Assembly (NCBI GenBank): GCA_903882725.1
Contig: CAIRYF010000381.1
Span: forward strand, 1-5,042
Direction of reading: 5' to 3'
Length of the DNA: 5,042 nt
DNA from: an uncultured Simplicispira sp.
Lineage (GTDB): Bacteria; Pseudomonadota; Gammaproteobacteria; Burkholderiales; Burkholderiaceae_C
A program made the translations under genes and the position numbers. Below, one piece after another: positions 4,234 through 5,042 of the stretch. Within the stretch, counting starts at the first letter, position 1. Each line of letters starts with the position of its first letter. The notes under the pieces are model-generated. The model did no database searches, had not been told where the DNA came from, and saw nothing but the letters and a program-made list of their open reading frames with translations.

Positions 4234-5042
4234 ATGGCAGTTTACAGCATGACCGGATACGCTAGCGCCCAGCTAGACGCATCCACCCAAGGCAGCGACG
4301 GCGACGTGCGGACACCCTCTGCACGCCAGCTGGGACTGGAAATCCGCTCCGTCAACAGCCGGTTTTTGGATCTCTCCTTTCGCTTGCCCGACGAGTTGCG
4401 CGCCATGGAGCCGGTGCTGCGCACACAGCTCACCAAAAAAATCAAACGCGGCAAAGTCGAGGTGCGCGCCGCCATTGAAAACGCTGGTGCCGGCACCCTG
4501 CCTGAGCTGTCGACACGCTTTTTGCAGCGCCTCAATGGCCTGCAAGACAGTGTGCAAGCGTGGCTGCCCGATGCGCGAGCGCTGTCGGTAGCCGATGTGC
4601 TGCGCCTGAGCGCCAACACCCAAAGCGGCCAAGAAGACTGGAACAAAATCATCCCCGCCTTGGCAGAAAAAGCCCTCAAAGCGCTGCTGGCTGCGCGCAA
4701 GCAAGAAGGCGAGCGCTTGGCCGCCATGCTGCACGAGCGCCTGAACCAGTTGCGCGCCCTGACCCTGCAAGCGGTGCCGCTGGTGCCGCAGCTGGTCGAG
4801 CAGCAGCGCCAGCGCTTTATGGAGCGTTGGAAAGAAGCCATGGGCTTGGCCCAAGGCAGCGCCGCCCCCGAGGCCGCGCAAGACCGCGCCCTGTCTGAAG
4901 CCACCGCCTTTGCCATCCGCATTGATGTGGCTGAAGAAGTCACGCGCCTGCAATCGCACTTGGACGAGATCGAGCGCCTGCTGCAGCAAGGCGGTGAAAT
5001 TGGCAAACGCCTGGATTTTCTGATCCAAGAACTGCACCGCGA
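4234..5042 (+). CDS. yicC: YicC/YloC family endoribonuclease (3' end outside window)
   Basis: The frame is open from ATG at 4234 to the window edge: 269 complete codons plus two bases. YicC-family proteins are cytosolic endoribonucleases; the E. coli member is about 287 residues. Visible marks are SMTGYA (5-10), EIRSVNSRFLD (36-46) and RGKVEV (72-77) of the N-terminal YicC domain, the central KQEGERL (156-162), and the C-terminal DUF1732 region with DVAEEVTRLQSHLDE (231-245) and GKRLDFLIQELHR (257-269). The usual end is therefore roughly 35-40 residues further on. The start is set by the family pattern of a few residues before SMTGY; Met6 inside that motif is less likely. Residues 11-33 look somewhat longer than in E. 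coli. There is no clear ribosome binding site. It diverges from the kinase, and in many relatives gmk follows it, though that cannot be seen here. Confidence 0.93.
   Translation, partial: MAVYSMTGYASAQLDASTQGSDGDVRTPSARQLGLEIRSVNSRFLDLSFRLPDELRAMEPVLRTQLTKKIKRGKVEVRAAIENAGAGTLPELSTRFLQRLNGLQDSVQAWLPDARALSVADVLRLSANTQSGQEDWNKIIPALAEKALKALLAARKQEGERLAAMLHERLNQLRALTLQAVPLVPQLVEQQRQRFMERWKEAMGLAQGSAAPEAAQDRALSEATAFAIRIDVAEEVTRLQSHLDEIERLLQQGGEIGKRLDFLIQELHR

Noticed and set aside
4242..5037. Two long open frames on the minus strand (254 codons each) opposite the right end.
   Set aside because: They are antisense to yicC, whose plus-strand product shows conserved family motifs over its whole visible length. 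Their predicted proteins are low-complexity and match no family I recognise; high GC content makes such frames common.

Overview
The window is ordinary chromosomal DNA of high GC content with short gaps between genes. The protein types, the gene neighbourhood (ppc, hemW, rdgB, PP2C phosphatase, Ser/Thr kinase, yicC) and two copies of a short AT-rich intergenic repeat suggest a betaproteobacterium of the Burkholderiales, most likely a comamonad relative (Acidovorax, Rhodoferax or Polaromonas type). That placement rests on remembered sequence patterns, not on a search.

Layout. Positions 1-200 (+) hold the last 65 codons of ppc (phosphoenolpyruvate carboxylase). It converges on a minus-strand block that reads, in transcription order from right to left: a soluble Hanks-type Ser/Thr kinase (4151-3135), a PP2C-type phosphatase (3138-2221, ATGA overlap with the kinase), rdgB (2157-1555) and hemW (1535-285). 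On the right, yicC (4234 to beyond the window end, +) diverges from the kinase across an 82-bp gap that probably holds both promoters. No intergenic stretch reaches 300 bases; the longest is 84 bp.

How the genes fit together. The kinase and phosphatase form a translationally coupled writer/eraser pair for protein phosphorylation with no visible sensor or membrane domain. RdgB removes non-canonical purine nucleotides, HemW is a radical-SAM-family heme chaperone, YicC is an endoribonuclease family protein, and PEPC replenishes oxaloacetate. The four minus-strand genes could be one transcript, since gaps are -4, 63 and 19 bp.

Most notable structures. A roughly 57-bp repeat occurs twice, in opposite orientations, about 75% identical. 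One copy fills the ppc/hemW convergent gap and supplies the hemW stop codon. The other fills nearly the whole phosphatase/rdgB gap, where many relatives are remembered to carry rph, and may supply the rdgB ribosome binding site. The phosphatase has an acidic tail built from an in-frame 9-bp tandem repeat. The divergent promoter region has a nearly symmetric -10 element and a perfect tandem 8-mer abutting the yicC start. No clearly new multi-gene system is visible; the non-RD kinase/phosphatase pair is the least understood part.
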